Of a stretch of 64,000 nt of DNA, positions 24,788-33,991 are shown one piece after another. Location of the stretch: contig NZ_RWIS01000001.1 in NCBI RefSeq assembly GCF_003944705.1, positions 186,001 to 250,000 on the forward strand, given 5' to 3'. A program made the position numbers and the translations under genes. How positions within the stretch are numbered: the first letter of the stretch is position 1; every line of letters starts with the position of its first letter. Source of the DNA: Hymenobacter metallilatus (GTDB taxonomy: Bacteria > Bacteroidota > Bacteroidia > Cytophagales > Hymenobacteraceae). The notes under the pieces were generated by a model. That model was not told the DNA's origin and did no database searches. It saw only the letters and a list, made by a program, of their open reading frames with translations.

Positions 24788-27211
24788 TTACCTGGGAGTG
24801 ACCACGCGCAGCTCCGCCCGGCCGCTACCCACTTCTCCTGCTCCCGAGATGCCCTGCACCGTGATGGTGTACACGCCCGCTGCCGGTGCCACGTCCACCA
24901 GCACACGCGCCCGGCCGGTTTCATCGGTTTGTACGGTGGGGTTCCAGTACAGCACATCCGGGCTGAGGGCGGGAGCTGGCCGAAACGCCTGGGGCCGGGA
25001 GTAGCGGGGTGGCGCATACAGAGGCGGCAGCACCGGGGCCGGACGGGTAGGGTCATAGTTGGGGTTGCCCCGGCGGGTAAGAAAGGCAATAGCCCCCGCC
25101 CCGGCTCTATCCCCGAAAATAGCTGCCGCGGCCGGTTTCAGCACTTCAATTGTCTCGATATCGTTGACGGGCACCGAGTTAATCATATTAATATCCGTGG
25201 ATACCCCGTCCAGCAGCAACAGGGGGCTTTTGCCGGTTTGGCTGCCCGTAGGCGTTTCGGCAGAAGGTGGCAGGGGCACCCGGGCACCACGGGCCGTGGC
25301 GGCGGGGGCCAGCCGGAACCGCTCCATGGAGGAAGAGCTGTTGCCGCGCATAACCACCTGCAGAAAGCCCTGGTTGGATACCACCGTTACGCCCGGCACC
25401 CGGCCCTGTAGCACCTGTATTACGTCGCGGTAGGCGCTGATGCCCACTATGTTCTGCACCTGAATAACGGCATCGGCACGGCTATAGATGCGGCGGTTGT
25501 CGGGTTTAAGTGCCGGCCGGCCGTTGGCTTCTACTACCACATTGCGGAGCTCAATGCCCCGCCGGCCGGCCGCAGTGCCGGAGCCCGCAGCGGAGGTGCC
25601 CACTGCCTCTGAAGCAGCACCCAACGGCATCTGGGCTTCGGCTTCTGTGAGGGGAGCCACCGAGGCCACCTCGGCATCCAGCAGAATGCGCGGACGCTTC
25701 ACTCCTTTTATGGGCAGGGCCTCAAGGCGGACGGGCAAGGTATCCTGGGCCGAGAAGCTGGCAAATGCAAAATGCCCCTGCGCATCCGTCAGCGTCTGCT
25801 CGGTTTTTTGGGTAACAGGGCGCGTGAGCACTACGGGCACGTTGGCCACGGGCTCCTGCCGGTCGTTGGTTACTTTGCCACCCAGCGTCAGGCCCTGCTC
25901 CGGGGCATAAGCCGCAGCCCCGGGCTCGGAGCCGCCGCGCCAGCGTTGGGTGAGCAGCCAGTCATCGGGCAGCCGTCCGGAGAGTGCCTCGGGAGCCTGG
26001 TACGCATCTGAGGGTACAACCGGACCACCCACGGCGGAGGTCAGGGTCAGGTAGGAATAGATATCGGGGGTGGCGGCCGCAACGGCAGGCCGGGCCTTGT
26101 TTATGGCCACCGAAAAGCGTCCGGCCACCGGCTGGCCCGCCGCATTCAGCACCTGTAGCTGCAGCGTGGCCCGCTCGGCGGGGGCATACTGGCTTTTGTC
26201 AGGCTGAATCCGGACGGTTAAACCAGGCGCAGCCTCCCCGTTGGCAACCAGCCGCTCACAATAGAGCGTTTGCTGCGCATCCAGCACCACCAGCCGCACC
26301 ACACCGGCGGGCAGTTGCTTGCGGGGCAAACGAAATGTGGTTACCTCCTGCAGCCGGGCCTGCTGCGACACCACCACTCTGCCCTGAACCTGCGCCGCCA
26401 GAATCAGCGACTCGGGGGCGGCCGGGGGCTGGGGGCTGCGGCGGCGCACTGTCACGAGGTAGTCGGGGCCGGCTTCCTGCACCTGCATACTCACCCCGGT
26501 TGCCTGGGCCACCGGCAGTGCGTACACGCGGGCCGCTAACTCACCGCTCCGCCGCAGGTGGGCTTCGTAGCGGCGGCCCGGCAATGGCACCAGCTCGAAG
26601 CGGCCCAGCCCGGTTGGTCCGGCCACCAGTCGGGCTACTTCCTTGCCCTGGTCGTCCTGCACTGTGCCGCTCACGGCCTGACCCCGGCCGGCCGCATCGG
26701 TAGCCGTAAAGGCCACTACGCTGCTCAGGCCGCTTACCCAGCTGCCCCCTTCCGGAAAAAACTGCACCGCAAGGGCCGTTTCGTCCGCGGCCGTTTTCTG
26801 CGGAGCCGCCTGCACCAGGAAAGTGCGCGTGAACAAGCTGGCCGGCACATTACGCATCTGGGTGGTATAGGCCCGGATGAGGTAGCGCCCCGGAGCCAGG
26901 CTGGCAGGCAGGGTTACGTCGCCGGGGGCACTACCCGCCCGCACGGCCAGGGTGCGGTGAGCCAGCAGCTGCCCGTCGGGGGCCACCACATCTACGTACA
27001 CCACCTGGCTGGGGCTGGCGGCCGGCAATACGTAGGCCGTAAACCACAGGGTTTCGCCGGCTGCATACGCCTCCTGGTTCAGGTGCAGATAGGCCTTCTC
27101 AGTGGCTGGGGCGGGAGTGGCGGCCTGGGCCCATAGGGGAACAGAAGCGGCCGGCACCAGGGCCAGCGCAACGGTTAGGGATACAGCCGTTGTAAAGCAG
27201 CGGAATAGCAT
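24788..27211 (-). CDS. MG2-type envelope protein with carboxypeptidase-like and TonB-plug domains
   Basis: 807 residues. The signal peptide ends near LWAQA. Residues about 38-130 form an MG2-like macroglobulin domain (KAYLHLNQEAYAAGETLWFT); more Ig-like strands follow to about 420. A carboxypeptidase-regulatory-like domain (about 425-500; GKVTNDRQEPVANVPVVLTR) precedes a TonB plug (about 570-700; DVIQVLQGRVPGVTV, LLLLDGVSTDINMI, IETIEVLKPAAAAIFGDRAG). A closing Ig-like segment (about 730-807) ends the protein. There is no 22-strand barrel, so it is not a TonB receptor in itself. Such proteins are common in Bacteroidota and their role is unknown; an envelope assembly or ligand-docking role is a guess. 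Confidence 0.85.
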   Translation of the reverse strand: MLFRCFTTAVSLTVALALVPAASVPLWAQAATPAPATEKAYLHLNQEAYAAGETLWFTAYVLPAASPSQVVYVDVVAPDGQLLAHRTLAVRAGSAPGDVTLPASLAPGRYLIRAYTTQMRNVPASLFTRTFLVQAAPQKTAADETALAVQFFPEGGSWVSGLSSVVAFTATDAAGRGQAVSGTVQDDQGKEVARLVAGPTGLGRFELVPLPGRRYEAHLRRSGELAARVYALPVAQATGVSMQVQEAGPDYLVTVRRRSPQPPAAPESLILAAQVQGRVVVSQQARLQEVTTFRLPRKQLPAGVVRLVVLDAQQTLYCERLVANGEAAPGLTVRIQPDKSQYAPAERATLQLQVLNAAGQPVAGRFSVAINKARPAVAAATPDIYSYLTLTSAVGGPVVPSDAYQAPEALSGRLPDDWLLTQRWRGGSEPGAAAYAPEQGLTLGGKVTNDRQEPVANVPVVLTRPVTQKTEQTLTDAQGHFAFASFSAQDTLPVRLEALPIKGVKRPRILLDAEVASVAPLTEAEAQMPLGAASEAVGTSAAGSGTAAGRRGIELRNVVVEANGRPALKPDNRRIYSRADAVIQVQNIVGISAYRDVIQVLQGRVPGVTVVSNQGFLQVVMRGNSSSSMERFRLAPAATARGARVPLPPSAETPTGSQTGKSPLLLLDGVSTDINMINSVPVNDIETIEVLKPAAAAIFGDRAGAGAIAFLTRRGNPNYDPTRPAPVLPPLYAPPRYSRPQAFRPAPALSPDVLYWNPTVQTDETGRARVLVDVAPAAGVYTITVQGISGAGEVGSGRAELRVVTPR

Positions 27212-27311
27212 GGCTCAGAATACGTACAGAATAGATAAGGCCCGTAAGTATAGCGGGTTTTGCAGTAGTGCCAGCCCTGCTACGCGCTGCCTCCGGTAGC
27301 TGCTCAGGCGG

Positions 27312-28013
27312 TTAGCACGCGCCCCCATCAAGGCCGCAGGAGGCTCCCTCGGGGCCGGCCAGCTGCACCGGTTGCGGGCGGGCTTCGGCCCACACCTTCT
27401 GGAGCACCTCCAGAAACAGCTCCGTGGGCTGGGCTCCGGAAACGGCATACTTGTCGTCGAATACAAAGTAGGGTACGCCCCGGACGCCAATCTGCTGGGC
27501 CTGGTATTCGTCGTAGCGCACTTCCTGCTCAAAGTCATTGGAAACCCAGAGCTGCGCCACTTCGGCGGCCGGCAGCTGCAGCTCAGCGGCCAGCTGCGTA
27601 AGGGTAGGCACGTCGTTGATGTCGAGTCCCTGCTCCAGGTAGGCCTGAAACAGACGTTCCTTGGCGGCATCCTGGCGGCCATGGCGGGCGGCCAGGTGCA
27701 CCAGCCGGTGAGCCCGCAGGGAGTTGGCCGGCACTACCGTATCAAAGTTGAAAGCCAGGCCTTCCCCGGCCGCCATCTGCTCCATATTGGCGCTCATCTG
27801 CCGGGCCCAGGCCTCGTTCTGCCCGTACTTGTGGGCCAGGCGGGCGTACTGACTTTCGCCGGGCGTGGGGTTGGCTTGTGGGTCCAGCTCGAAGCTGCGC
27901 CACTGAACGGCTACCTCCCCGGCATGGTCGAAGGCTGCCAGGGCTTTTTCCAGGCGGCGCTTGCCGATGTAGCAAAACGGACACAGAATATCCGACCAGA
28001 TTTCTATTTTCAT
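27312..28013 (-). CDS. DsbA-family FrnE-like thiol oxidoreductase
   Basis: 233 residues from MKIEIWSDILCPFCYIG. The active-site CPFC is at 11-14, directly after the first strand. The helical insert and the cis-proline motif GVRGVPYFVFDDKYAVSGAQ are typical of the FrnE subfamily. There is no signal peptide, so it is cytoplasmic and probably reduces or isomerises disulfides or protects from oxidants. The C-terminus has an extra cysteine pair (ASCGLDGGAC) that may be redox-active. It is divergent from the DUF1905 gene. Confidence 0.9.
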   Translation of the reverse strand: MKIEIWSDILCPFCYIGKRRLEKALAAFDHAGEVAVQWRSFELDPQANPTPGESQYARLAHKYGQNEAWARQMSANMEQMAAGEGLAFNFDTVVPANSLRAHRLVHLAARHGRQDAAKERLFQAYLEQGLDINDVPTLTQLAAELQLPAAEVAQLWVSNDFEQEVRYDEYQAQQIGVRGVPYFVFDDKYAVSGAQPTELFLEVLQKVWAEARPQPVQLAGPEGASCGLDGGAC

Positions 28014-28095
28014 GACGCAAATACGTTGGTGCAAGCTTGAACTGCCATAAGCCCATCCGGCCGTAAAAAGTTTTGTAGCTCCTTCTCCTGCCTGC

Positions 28096-28578
28096 ATGTA
28101 TACGCACACCTTCGAGGCCACGCTGGAAGCGGGCGGCCCCAGCTTTATGCCTACCCAGGTGGTAATAGTGCCTCCGCTGGTGCTGGAGGCGCTGGGTGGC
28201 AATGCTACCCGGCGGGTAACGGGCACGCTCAACGGCCACCCCGTACGCCTGGGCCTGCTGCCGCTTACCGGTGGGGGCCGCTACCTGCTCATCAACAAAG
28301 ACCTGTGCCAGGCCAGTGGAGTGCAGCTGGGCCAGCGGGTTACTCTGGCCCTGGCCCCCGATCCGGAGCCCAACCGCGTAGACCTGCCCGAGGAGCTGGC
28401 GGAAGCCCTGGAAGCCTGGCCCGAGGCCGGTGTCCGGTTCGAACTGCTGGCCGGCAGCATGCGGCGGGCCGTGGCGCAGCACATTGGCAGCGGCAAACAG
28501 CCGGAAACCCGGGCCCGCCGGGCTGTGGAAATTACGGAGCGCCTGGCCCGGGGCGGGCACCCGCTCCGGAAAGGCTAA
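28096..28578 (+). CDS. YdeI/DUF1905-type protein
   Basis: 160 residues. The N-terminal part (TFEATLEAGG to LLINKDLCQASGVQLGQRV) is a DUF1905 beta-barrel-like domain. The C-terminal part (LPEELAEALEAWPEAGVRFE to the closing AVEITERLARG) is the helical YdeI/OmpD-associated region that contains the usual E-T-R-A-R-R. No signal peptide is present. The function of this family is not known; some members are linked to antimicrobial-peptide resistance. It converges with the DUF2141 gene with only 6 bases between them. Confidence 0.83.
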   Translation: MYTHTFEATLEAGGPSFMPTQVVIVPPLVLEALGGNATRRVTGTLNGHPVRLGLLPLTGGGRYLLINKDLCQASGVQLGQRVTLALAPDPEPNRVDLPEELAEALEAWPEAGVRFELLAGSMRRAVAQHIGSGKQPETRARRAVEITERLARGGHPLRKG

Positions 28579-28584
28579 GTGGCC

Positions 28585-29031
28585 CTAGCGCGTCAGCACA
28601 ATGCTTACTACCCGGGCGGGGCCGCCCACGGTAAACTTGCACTCATCAAAAGCGGGCGGGGCAAAGCGGGGGCGCACGTTGTTGGAAAAGGCAAAGGGCT
28701 CGGTGGGAATGCCCATCATGTTCTTGTCCAGCTTGTCGTTGTTGTTTACATCCTGGGTAATGGCCACGGCCCAGTCGCCGGGGGGCAGCTGCACGGGTAG
28801 CGTCACCTGCCGCTGGCCGCCGGGCTTCACCACCTTCATGAATGCATAGCCGCCCTTGGTCAGAAACCGGTCCCGCACGTTATAGAAATAGAGTTTCACG
28901 GCCGAAGTGGTGGAAGCCAGCGCCGACACCACCACGGTAACTGAGGCAGCATCGTCCGCTACGGCAGTGGTAGGCAGCAGGAGCCCCAGGGCACCGGCCA
29001 TAGTAAGGCAGCGGGAACGAAGAAGCGGCAT
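28585..29031 (-). CDS. DUF2141 secreted protein
   Basis: 148 residues from MPLLRSRCLTMAGALG; the signal peptide cleaves near TAVADD. The mature domain has the family pattern AVKLYFYNVRDRFLTKGGYA, LPPGDWAVAITQDVNNNDKLD and GIPTEPFAFSNNVRPRFAPP, which repeats the DxNxNxxLD turn also used for calcium. Full length for DUF2141. Likely periplasmic or outer-membrane associated. Function unknown. Confidence 0.88.
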   Translation of the reverse strand: MPLLRSRCLTMAGALGLLLPTTAVADDAASVTVVVSALASTTSAVKLYFYNVRDRFLTKGGYAFMKVVKPGGQRQVTLPVQLPPGDWAVAITQDVNNNDKLDKNMMGIPTEPFAFSNNVRPRFAPPAFDECKFTVGGPARVVSIVLTR

Positions 29032-29114
29032 AGCAGAGGGGTAGACAGTGGCACAATGCATCGGCAACACCCAACCCCGCAAAAACATTCAGCCCCAGGC
29101 TTCGGGCTCCGGGC

Positions 29115-29537
29115 TCAGCGGGTGGCCAGGACCTGCTGCCAGGCCGCATCCAGCGACGAAACGTAGGTAGCCCGCAAGCCCAGGGCCGCTGCTTCCAGAT
29201 TGTGCGCGTACTGCTGCAAAGCAATCTGGCCGAAAATGGTATCCGGGGAAACAAAAATCAGGTGCCGGATGCCGGCCGCATACGCGCGGGGGTTCCAGCT
29301 GTGCAGGGCCCACTGCTGGTCGGCGGGGGGCATGGCCCCGAACCGCCGGGTGTCGGCCACCCACCCCAGGCGGGGGTAGCGGGGCGCGTGGGCCTGATAC
29401 AGCTCCAGGCCTTTATCAAGCAGAAACCGCAGGTTGTGGCTGTTGGCGAAGCCATGCCACCGGATCAGCAGGCAGGGAACATGGGGTAGCAGGAGCAGCT
29501 CACCGTACGATTCGGTATGGAGCCGTAGTTCAGACAT
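29115..29537 (-). CDS. STAS/SpoIIAA-like hypothetical protein, copy 1
   Basis: 140 residues, no signal peptide. A first strand (GELLLLPHVPCLLIRWHGFA), a long helix (NLRFLLDKGLELYQAHAP), then GWVADTRRFGAMPPADQQWA and HLIFVSPDTIFGQIALQQY give the alternating beta-alpha order of SpoIIAA-like or STAS-like domains often seen in Bacteroidota. The family call rests on this pattern, not on a unique motif. A diverged second copy lies at 29676-30080 on the same strand, so the two probably form a small operon. Confidence 0.6.
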   Translation of the reverse strand: MSELRLHTESYGELLLLPHVPCLLIRWHGFANSHNLRFLLDKGLELYQAHAPRYPRLGWVADTRRFGAMPPADQQWALHSWNPRAYAAGIRHLIFVSPDTIFGQIALQQYAHNLEAAALGLRATYVSSLDAAWQQVLATR

Positions 29538-29675
29538 GATACTGGGCGCCCGAGGGGGCTTAACCGGCCGGCAACTGGCTGCCAGCCTGCGGGGGTGTAC
29601 GCGGCACCGGCCGGGGAGGAAAACCGGCTTCGGTCAACGCGGTAACCCGGCCGGCCAACTCTGGCTCCGGCTCGG

Positions 29676-30080
29676 CTAAGCACCTGAGGGCATCTGCAGC
29701 AGCCACTCGGCCGCCAGCTCGTACTCCTCAAATGTGAGAACGAGCGGCCACCCGGCCGCGGCCACCGAGTTATCGGCGTAGGAGCGGCCCTGGGCAACGG
29801 GGGCGTACACCCAGGCCAGGTAGTGCAGCCCCGCCTCAAACAGCAGGTGCATGATCTGGTAGCCCTGCTGCTCTTCTTCGGTCAGATCGAGCAGGGTTAC
29901 CCGGGTGTTGTCGTTGAGCAGGCGCTGGTACCGGTGGGTCTGCACCAGCTCCAGCACCTTTTCTGAGCCCTCGCGCACAACCTCCAGCGTAAGATGCCCG
30001 CGCCACTGGGCATGCAGCCAACAGTTAACGGCGTCGTAGGTGAGCAGCAGGAAGGGCTTATCAAATAGAATACACTGCAC
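29676..30080 (-). CDS. STAS/SpoIIAA-like hypothetical protein, copy 2
   Basis: 134 residues if started at the GTG at 30080 (VQCILFDKPFLLLTYDAVN); the upstream open frame is arginine-rich and unlikely to be coding. The layout follows its downstream neighbour: strand (LLLTYDAVNCWLHAQWRG), helix (VVREGSEKVLELVQTHRY), then LLNDNTRVTLLDLTEEEQQG and LHYLAWVYAPVAQGRSYA. This suggests an ancient tandem duplication with strong divergence. Possible role as a protein-protein switch (inference from STAS-like folds). Confidence 0.6.
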   Translation of the reverse strand: MQCILFDKPFLLLTYDAVNCWLHAQWRGHLTLEVVREGSEKVLELVQTHRYQRLLNDNTRVTLLDLTEEEQQGYQIMHLLFEAGLHYLAWVYAPVAQGRSYADNSVAAAGWPLVLTFEEYELAAEWLLQMPSGA

Positions 30081-30487
30081 CGGTGTCGGCTTTGGATGAC
30101 GGAAGCTGGCCGCCCGCCGGGGCCGGAACCCCAGGCAGACGCAGCCTACATACTTGCGGCAAGAAACCAACCAGTCGTCGTTCTGGCCGAGTTGGGCCCA
30201 CTGGCGTATTACGAGTTCAATATACTATTCATCAATCGATTATCCCCCGGTTTCACCCGTAAAAATCCGGCAGCCAGGGTGGCCCAGGCTGGCAGGTGGC
30301 CCCGCCCGCCGAGCCGGGCACCGGTCCGCCCGGCCACCACGCTACGACACGGCGCCCAGGCCGAATTTTCCGGTAGAGTTTGCGCCGGCGAAACCGATAC
30401 TGGCACAGGGGTTGCAACTATTCCCGCCCGTACGGCCTCCTTGGCGTATCAGCCCATCTTTTTCGTTCCGTTACGCTGTACCTCACG
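30081..30487. other. Divergent intergenic region
   Basis: About 400 bases between the STAS-like gene and the META lipoprotein gene. It should hold both promoters. A short A+T-richer stretch (30200-30270) is present. No gene, hairpin or exact TAnnTTTG element was found. Confidence 0.4.
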
Positions 30488-30922
30488 ATGCCGCTCCGTT
30501 ACGCTTCGTTTTTAGCTGCTGTGGCCCTGCTCGGCGGCTGCACCAAACACGATGAGCCGGTGCCGGCCCCCGTGTACCTGCTCGACCAACGCTGGATCTT
30601 AACGGAGCTGGAGGGCCAGAAGCCCCAGCTGCAGGCCGGCAGTACCGCCACCGACCTCACCCTGAGCTCGGTGGAGGGTAGTAGCCGGGGCCGCGCCTTT
30701 TGTAACCAGTACGGGGGCCGGTACACCCTTGCAAGCGGCACTGCGGCGCTTACGTTCAGCGCGCAGGGCAGCACTTATGCCACCTGCGGCAACCAACAAC
30801 AGGAAACCCGTTACCTGCAGCTGCTGCCCGGCATCACCCGCTACACCATCCGCAACCGGCAGCTTTACCTCTACGACGCCACCCACCCCGAGCCGCAGCT
30901 GGTGTTTGAGGCCGCGGAGTAA
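30488..30922 (+). CDS. META-domain lipoprotein
   Basis: 144 residues from the ATG giving MPLRYASFLAAVALLGGC, a lipoprotein signal with lipobox LGGC. The mature region has the META (HslJ-like) pattern: DQRWILTELEGQKPQL, then GRAFCNQYGGRYTLASGTAAL and a final ITRYTIRNRQLYLYD. HslJ-type proteins sit in the outer envelope and are linked to heat-shock and novobiocin tolerance in E. coli; here the role is inferred. The frame extends upstream but lacks a signal. It converges with the next gene at 50 bases. Confidence 0.83.
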   Translation: MPLRYASFLAAVALLGGCTKHDEPVPAPVYLLDQRWILTELEGQKPQLQAGSTATDLTLSSVEGSSRGRAFCNQYGGRYTLASGTAALTFSAQGSTYATCGNQQQETRYLQLLPGITRYTIRNRQLYLYDATHPEPQLVFEAAE

Positions 30923-30973
30923 GGCCTGTAGCCGGCCCGCCGGCTTCGCCCCAGCAGCCACGGGCGAGCCGGG

Positions 30974-33847
30974 TCAGAACCCCACGTTCAGGACCAGGGG
31001 CTGCAGTTGCCAGCGCTGGTAGTAGGAGTCGTACACCGTGCGCAGGCCTACCTCCAGGGGAGTGCGCAGCCGCAGTGGGTTAAACACGGCCGACACATCG
31101 AAACCGGTGGAATAATAGCTGCGGCGCAGGCCCGGGGATGCCACCCGCACCCCATCGAGAAAAGCATTGCCCTTGAGGCGCTGGATGTAGAGCACCCGGC
31201 CCAGCTCCCAATGCACATCGGCCAGGGGCAGACGGTATTCGGCGCTGAGGGAAGTGAGCTGGTTGGCGCTCAGATACGGCAGGTTGCGCGGATAGAAGAT
31301 GGCCGCCCCAAACCGGTACTCATTCTGCTGCTGGTACTGGTAGCCGGCCCGCAGCCGCAGGGCATGGTGCCAGCCTACCCCGGGCAGAAAAAAACTTGCC
31401 TGCCCTGCTACCTGCCGGGCCTGCAGCCCGTGGCCAAAGGGCGTATCCCGCACCGTCAGGGACAGGCTCTGCCCCCAGCGTGGGGCCACGTCGCGGGTGC
31501 TCTGGCGCAGGGTACGGGCAACGCTTATAGTGCCCAGCAGCACCTGTAGGGGCCGGGTGCCCACCTCGGTAAGGTAGCGCGTGGCAAAAGGATAGTTATT
31601 GGTCTGCTCCAGCTGATAATAGGCCCCTACCGAAAGCGACGTGAGCATACGGGAACTGGTGAGTACCAGGGGCAGGCGGCTACCCACCTGCAGACGGGTG
31701 TATTGCCAGCTCCTTTCGCCCAGCCCACCGGCAGCCACGCTCCCAATGGCCCGGCGGCCTCCTTGCTCAACGCCTGCATCCAGCACCGGCCCCAGCCCTT
31801 GGTAGCTTACATCGGCAAACACCCGGCCGGTGCGCTCCACTCCATCGTAGCCCACGCCGGCTACGGCCTGGGTGGTACTGAGCACATCCTGGGCCCGGAT
31901 GCCCAGGTTGAGGCCCGTACCGGAGGGGCTTTGTACCAGGCCCCAGCCGTAGAGGTTGGGGGCGTGGGGTAGGCGACGGTAGCGCCGGGCGGCCAAGGCT
32001 GGCCCGCTCACCGAATCCTGCGGGAGCACCGGCCCCACGGTACGGGCGCCGGGCTCCCGGGCCGTCAGCTCGTCGGCGTAGCGGTTGGGGGCGGGGGCAG
32101 CAGGCGGCAGCCAGCCGGTGGGGTTCAGGGGCATTTCCAGCACCCGGCTACCCTGGGCCCTGATTTCGTGGAAAGCCAGCCGCTGCCCGTCGGGGCTAAG
32201 GGCGGGGTGGTAGCTGCCCACGGGGCGGCTGGTTACCTGCCGCACCTCCCCGGTGCCGATGCGCACGGCGTACACTTCCTCCTGCCCCGAGCGGGGCGAG
32301 GTAAACAGCACGTACTCCTGCCAGGGCTGGGGCTGGGCCAGGTTGTCGTTGGCGGCGGGTAGCAGGGTGCGAACCTGGCCGGTTTCGGTATCCAGCAGCT
32401 CCAGGCGCTTACCGGCCGTTTCCAGCCGCACCACGGCGGCGGTGCGCCCATCGGCCCCGAAGCGGGGGTGCAGGTAGGGCTGGTTCAGGGGGTTGGAGAA
32501 GGTGCGCAGCTCGCGGCCGGTTTCGGCATCGAGCAGGTGCAGGCGGTGCTGGTAGCTGGAGTCGGTACTCACGGCCAGCAGGCGCTTACCATCGGGGCTG
32601 AGCACGGCGGTGGTGTAGCGGGTGCGGCGGCCAGGGCGGATCAGGCGGCTCCGGCTCGTAGTCATGTCCAGCACCCGCAGCTCGGAGTATACCTGCTGCT
32701 GCCAGCGCGGGTGGTAGCGGAATTCCAGCCAGGCCACCTTGCCCCCACCCGCCGACAGCTGCTCGGGGTTATGGTGCAGGCCCATTACCCACAGCTCCCG
32801 CTCGGGCTGGCCGGGGCGCAGCGCCACCAGCCGGGGCGTGTGGCCCAGGCCGCTTTTCAGGGCCACTACCGTGTGGTCGTTGAGGTACTGCGGGTATTGA
32901 TAATCGGTGAAGATTTTTTCCGACGCGGCCACGGGCAGTTCCGTGGCGGGCGTTACGGGCCGGTTGGTCGCTTCCCGGCGCCAGAGGCTGTCCAGCTCCC
33001 GCACGGTTTGCTGGTACAGGTCGTCGGGGCGCAGGCCGGTGGTACGGCGCAGCTTATCGGAGAAGGACAGCGGATACACCGGGAAGCGGTAGTAGCGGTT
33101 GAGTACCGCGCCCCATACCCCGGGCTCGGGGGCAGTGCGCTTGAGCCGGGTAGTCAGGAAATAGCCCAGCACGTAGTGGTTGGGCACATTATCCCGGTAC
33201 GAGCCGGCCACGGCCTTGGCGTAGGAATACCGGCGGCCGGCCAGCAGGTTGGCCCGGAAGTAGGCGTCGAAGTTGGGGATGCGGCCCCGGCCGCTGCGGG
33301 TCAGGGCGGTTTCGGTACCCACGGCGTCGCCCTCGGCAAACCAGTCGGGCACGCCCAGCGTGGTGAGGCCCAGCCCTCCGTAGCCACCCAGCAGGTAGCC
33401 CAGCTGCCCGAGGCCCTGGTGGGCTTTATCAAACTGCACCACGTGGCGGTACTCGTGCACCGTTAGCTGGTCGAGCCAGTCGAGGGTGCCGGGCAGAAAC
33501 GGATCCTGGGGAAAGGTGGTGTAAAACTCGGAGTGGCGGGGCAGCAGCGTTACGAAGCCGTTGCCAATGGTATTGCGGGTTTGCAGCACCACCGTAACCG
33601 GCCGCCCGGCCAGACCCAGCGAAGCACCTGCCGGCTCGTGCACCTGCTCCAGCCGCCGGGCCGTGCGGCGGGCCTGCTCCTCAAACCCCTGCGGATACAC
33701 CACTCGGAAATGAGGCGTGCGCACCTCGTACCAGCGCACCGCCGCGGGCAGCTGCTGCTCCACGGGCAGCAGGGTTTGGGCCGGGGCCGTAGCGGGCAAA
33801 ACCGCCAGCCCCAGGGCCGGCCACAGAGTACGCAGGGGGAAGTTCAC
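30974..33847 (-). CDS. Envelope metalloprotease-like protein with TolB propeller and outer-membrane barrel
   Basis: 957 residues if started at the GTG at 33847, which gives a good signal peptide (VNFPLRTLWPALGLAVLPAT); the frame opens at a TTG further upstream. Residues about 25-310 resemble peptidase MA with HEYRH (131-135) and WFAEGDAV supplying a third zinc ligand. A WD40/TolB-like propeller follows (about 320-620; LSPDGKRLLAVSTDSSY, ALSPDGQRLAFHEI). Residues about 640-957 have alternating amphipathic strands ending in LVLNVGF, like an outer-membrane beta-barrel. The architecture suggests a barrel-anchored surface or periplasmic protease (inference). Its natural substrate is unknown. Confidence 0.82.
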   Translation of the reverse strand: MNFPLRTLWPALGLAVLPATAPAQTLLPVEQQLPAAVRWYEVRTPHFRVVYPQGFEEQARRTARRLEQVHEPAGASLGLAGRPVTVVLQTRNTIGNGFVTLLPRHSEFYTTFPQDPFLPGTLDWLDQLTVHEYRHVVQFDKAHQGLGQLGYLLGGYGGLGLTTLGVPDWFAEGDAVGTETALTRSGRGRIPNFDAYFRANLLAGRRYSYAKAVAGSYRDNVPNHYVLGYFLTTRLKRTAPEPGVWGAVLNRYYRFPVYPLSFSDKLRRTTGLRPDDLYQQTVRELDSLWRREATNRPVTPATELPVAASEKIFTDYQYPQYLNDHTVVALKSGLGHTPRLVALRPGQPERELWVMGLHHNPEQLSAGGGKVAWLEFRYHPRWQQQVYSELRVLDMTTSRSRLIRPGRRTRYTTAVLSPDGKRLLAVSTDSSYQHRLHLLDAETGRELRTFSNPLNQPYLHPRFGADGRTAAVVRLETAGKRLELLDTETGQVRTLLPAANDNLAQPQPWQEYVLFTSPRSGQEEVYAVRIGTGEVRQVTSRPVGSYHPALSPDGQRLAFHEIRAQGSRVLEMPLNPTGWLPPAAPAPNRYADELTAREPGARTVGPVLPQDSVSGPALAARRYRRLPHAPNLYGWGLVQSPSGTGLNLGIRAQDVLSTTQAVAGVGYDGVERTGRVFADVSYQGLGPVLDAGVEQGGRRAIGSVAAGGLGERSWQYTRLQVGSRLPLVLTSSRMLTSLSVGAYYQLEQTNNYPFATRYLTEVGTRPLQVLLGTISVARTLRQSTRDVAPRWGQSLSLTVRDTPFGHGLQARQVAGQASFFLPGVGWHHALRLRAGYQYQQQNEYRFGAAIFYPRNLPYLSANQLTSLSAEYRLPLADVHWELGRVLYIQRLKGNAFLDGVRVASPGLRRSYYSTGFDVSAVFNPLRLRTPLEVGLRTVYDSYYQRWQLQPLVLNVGF

Positions 33848-33991
33848 GAGCGGATACACACGGTTGGGATGCCCGAAGAAACTACCTGTACCGCCCGAAA
33901 CCAAACCGGCGGTACCGGCCCGGGGCGTCCGGTTGGCGGGTAGCTGCGTATGTAGATTTTTCCAATTTGATTCACCCCGACTTGCCCGCTC

